Source: Clostridiales bacterium (GTDB lineage Bacteria > Bacillota > Clostridia > Lachnospirales > Lachnospiraceae). Taken from it: a stretch of 64,000 nt of DNA. Each line of letters opens with the position of its first letter. Positions within the stretch are counted from its first letter, which is position 1. The notes under the pieces are model-generated. The model saw nothing but the letters and a program-made list of their open reading frames with translations. It was not told the origin of the DNA and did not search any database. The stretch spans positions 18,240-82,239 of the forward strand of contig JAJQBI010000079.1 in NCBI GenBank assembly GCA_021203365.1, written 5' to 3'. The position numbers and the translations under genes are program-made. Of the stretch, positions 62,948-64,000 are shown piece by piece.

Positions 62948-62963
62948 AAAAGGAGAGAAAGAA

Positions 62964-64000
62964 ATGAAAAGAAAACGGACACTTCTGATGACAATCGCGC
63001 TGCTGGCGGCAGTACCGGCCAGTTCCATACTGGCTGCGGGAGAAAGCTTTACCGATGACGCTGTGGTAATCACGGAAAGCCCGGCCGAGGAAGCCTTTTC
63101 CGATTCCACTGCGGAAGCTGTATCCCCCACGGACGAGATTACAGATATTTTAAGCTCATCCGACTCCGCGGAGGAGACAGACATCCCGGACGCTTCTCTT
63201 TCAGACGAAAAAGCGGAAACCACAGACACGGCATTCCCGATTGAAATCAGCTCTGCCTGTTTTCCGGATGAATTATTTCAGGATTACATCCTGGAAAAAA
63301 TCGATTCCGACTGCGACGGAATCCTCAGCGCGGATGAAGCCGAAAGCGTAACAGAAATTGATATTCACGGCATGGGCATTGGCTCTCTGGAGGGCATCGC
63401 CTGTTTCCCGGAATTACAGCAGCTTTTCTGCAGCGAAAATAATCTGGCCGATCTGGATGTAAGCCAGAACCTGGCGCTGACCACACTGAACTGCGCTGAC
63501 AACCTCCTGACCAGTCTGGACCTGAGCCGCAACACGGAATTAACGGCGCTTTACTGCACCGGCAACGCGCTTGAGACACTGGATGTAACCCTGAATACAA
63601 AGCTGTCGATTCTGGAATGTGACGAAACCGTAACCGTCCTGCGTGCAGACCAGACTCTGTCCGCCCCCATACTCACCGCCGCAGTCAACGCTCCAACCGG
63701 CGTAAAAATCACCTGGGAGGAAGTCCCCGGCGCGGAAAAATACCGGGTGTTCCGAAAGGTCCCCGGCGGCTCCTGGAAAAGGACAGGAGACACCACGGAG
63801 GTCAGCTATACGGATACCTCAGCGGTCAGCGGCACCACTTATATCTATACCGTGCGCTGTGTCAGTTCCGACGGCGCCTCCTATACCAGCAGCTTTGACA
63901 GCAGCGGCCTGTCCGTATACTACCTTTCCGCTCCGATTCTGTCCAGTGTCTCCAACACGGCCAACGGCGTAAAAATTACCTGGGAAGCCGTAACCGGCGC
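62964..64000 (+). CDS. Secreted LRR and fibronectin type III-like protein, partial at window end
   Basis: The frame opens after AGGAGAGAAAGAA and runs to the last base (345 codons seen). It has a signal peptide (MKRKRTLLMTIALLAAVPAS, cut near LAAG), an acidic Ser/Thr/Glu-rich stretch (about 25-90), a dockerin- or EF-hand-like DSDCDGILSADEA (about 113), four to five leucine-rich repeats of the form L..L.C..N.L..LDVS.N (about 135-225) and at least two Fn3-like units (APILTAAVNAPTGVKITWEEVPGAEKYRV and a second starting SAPILSSVSN). Such proteins are exported and wall- or surface-associated; binding targets are unknown. The end lies outside the window. Confidence 0.85.
   Translation, partial: MKRKRTLLMTIALLAAVPASSILAAGESFTDDAVVITESPAEEAFSDSTAEAVSPTDEITDILSSSDSAEETDIPDASLSDEKAETTDTAFPIEISSACFPDELFQDYILEKIDSDCDGILSADEAESVTEIDIHGMGIGSLEGIACFPELQQLFCSENNLADLDVSQNLALTTLNCADNLLTSLDLSRNTELTALYCTGNALETLDVTLNTKLSILECDETVTVLRADQTLSAPILTAAVNAPTGVKITWEEVPGAEKYRVFRKVPGGSWKRTGDTTEVSYTDTSAVSGTTYIYTVRCVSSDGASYTSSFDSSGLSVYYLSAPILSSVSNTANGVKITWEAVTG

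Overview
The window looks like a chromosomal segment of an endospore-forming gut clostridium, most likely family Lachnospiraceae. This rests on moderate G+C, the hrcA-grpE-dnaK-dnaJ-prmA-rsmE order with a CIRCE operator, ruvX-ireB neighbours, a ho5U tRNA pair (U32 protein plus TrmR), DUF5716/DUF5717-type genes, and a sporulation sigma-K gene without a pro-sequence. No rRNA, tRNA or CRISPR array was seen.

Region 1 (1-14,022, nearly all minus strand) is a capsule/exopolysaccharide locus. Reading leftward from its head it holds a zinc-ribbon/AP2 protein, a resolvase-like protein without its catalytic residues, a helicase with nine helicase-associated repeats, a small zinc-ribbon protein, a priming sugar transferase (frameshifted), a fused CpsC-CpsD, a CpsB phosphatase, a VanZ-like protein, LicD, a sugar nucleotidyltransferase and a second nucleotidyltransferase (frameshifted) that runs off the left edge. 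At its head is a candidate invertible switch: a tyrosine recombinase gene between 34-bp inverted repeats (12446-12479 and 13989-14022), with a near-consensus promoter inside that now points out into the locus.

Region 2 (14,126-25,563) holds a HAD phosphatase (frameshifted), a SNF2/SWIM helicase, glycyl-tRNA synthetase and a three-gene operon of uncharacterised proteins (DUF5717-like, Hsp70/actin-like DUF5716-like, helical-repeat protein).

Region 3 (25,664-40,779) is sigK split in two by a 14.5-kb skin-like element. The 5' half (codons 1-86) and the 3' half share a four-base core; excision would restore a 212-codon sigma-K in frame. A 578-aa large serine recombinase lies against the right end. 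Cargo includes two AAA-ATPase-like/PD-(D/E)XK proteins, a fucokinase/GDP-fucose pyrophosphorylase homologue, an AraC regulator, a sugar nucleotidyltransferase, a deleted vanZ, an MBL hydrolase and a P1 peptidase.

Region 4 (40,841-58,328) is housekeeping: TrhP-like U32 protein, TrmR, MltG-like protein, YlbF, RNase J, DUF1292, RuvX, IreB, MtaB, an HPr-like protein without His15, ThiI, cysteine desulfurase, RsmE, PrmA, DnaJ, DnaK, GrpE and HrcA. Region 5 (58,399-64,000) has a secreted protein, a zinc-ribbon membrane protein, a VOC protein, an aldo/keto reductase and the start of a secreted LRR/Fn3 protein. A family of nested palindromic repeats recurs in intergenic DNA and 5' leaders. Three genes carry one-base frameshifts in A/T runs, which may be phase variation, programmed slippage or sequencing error.
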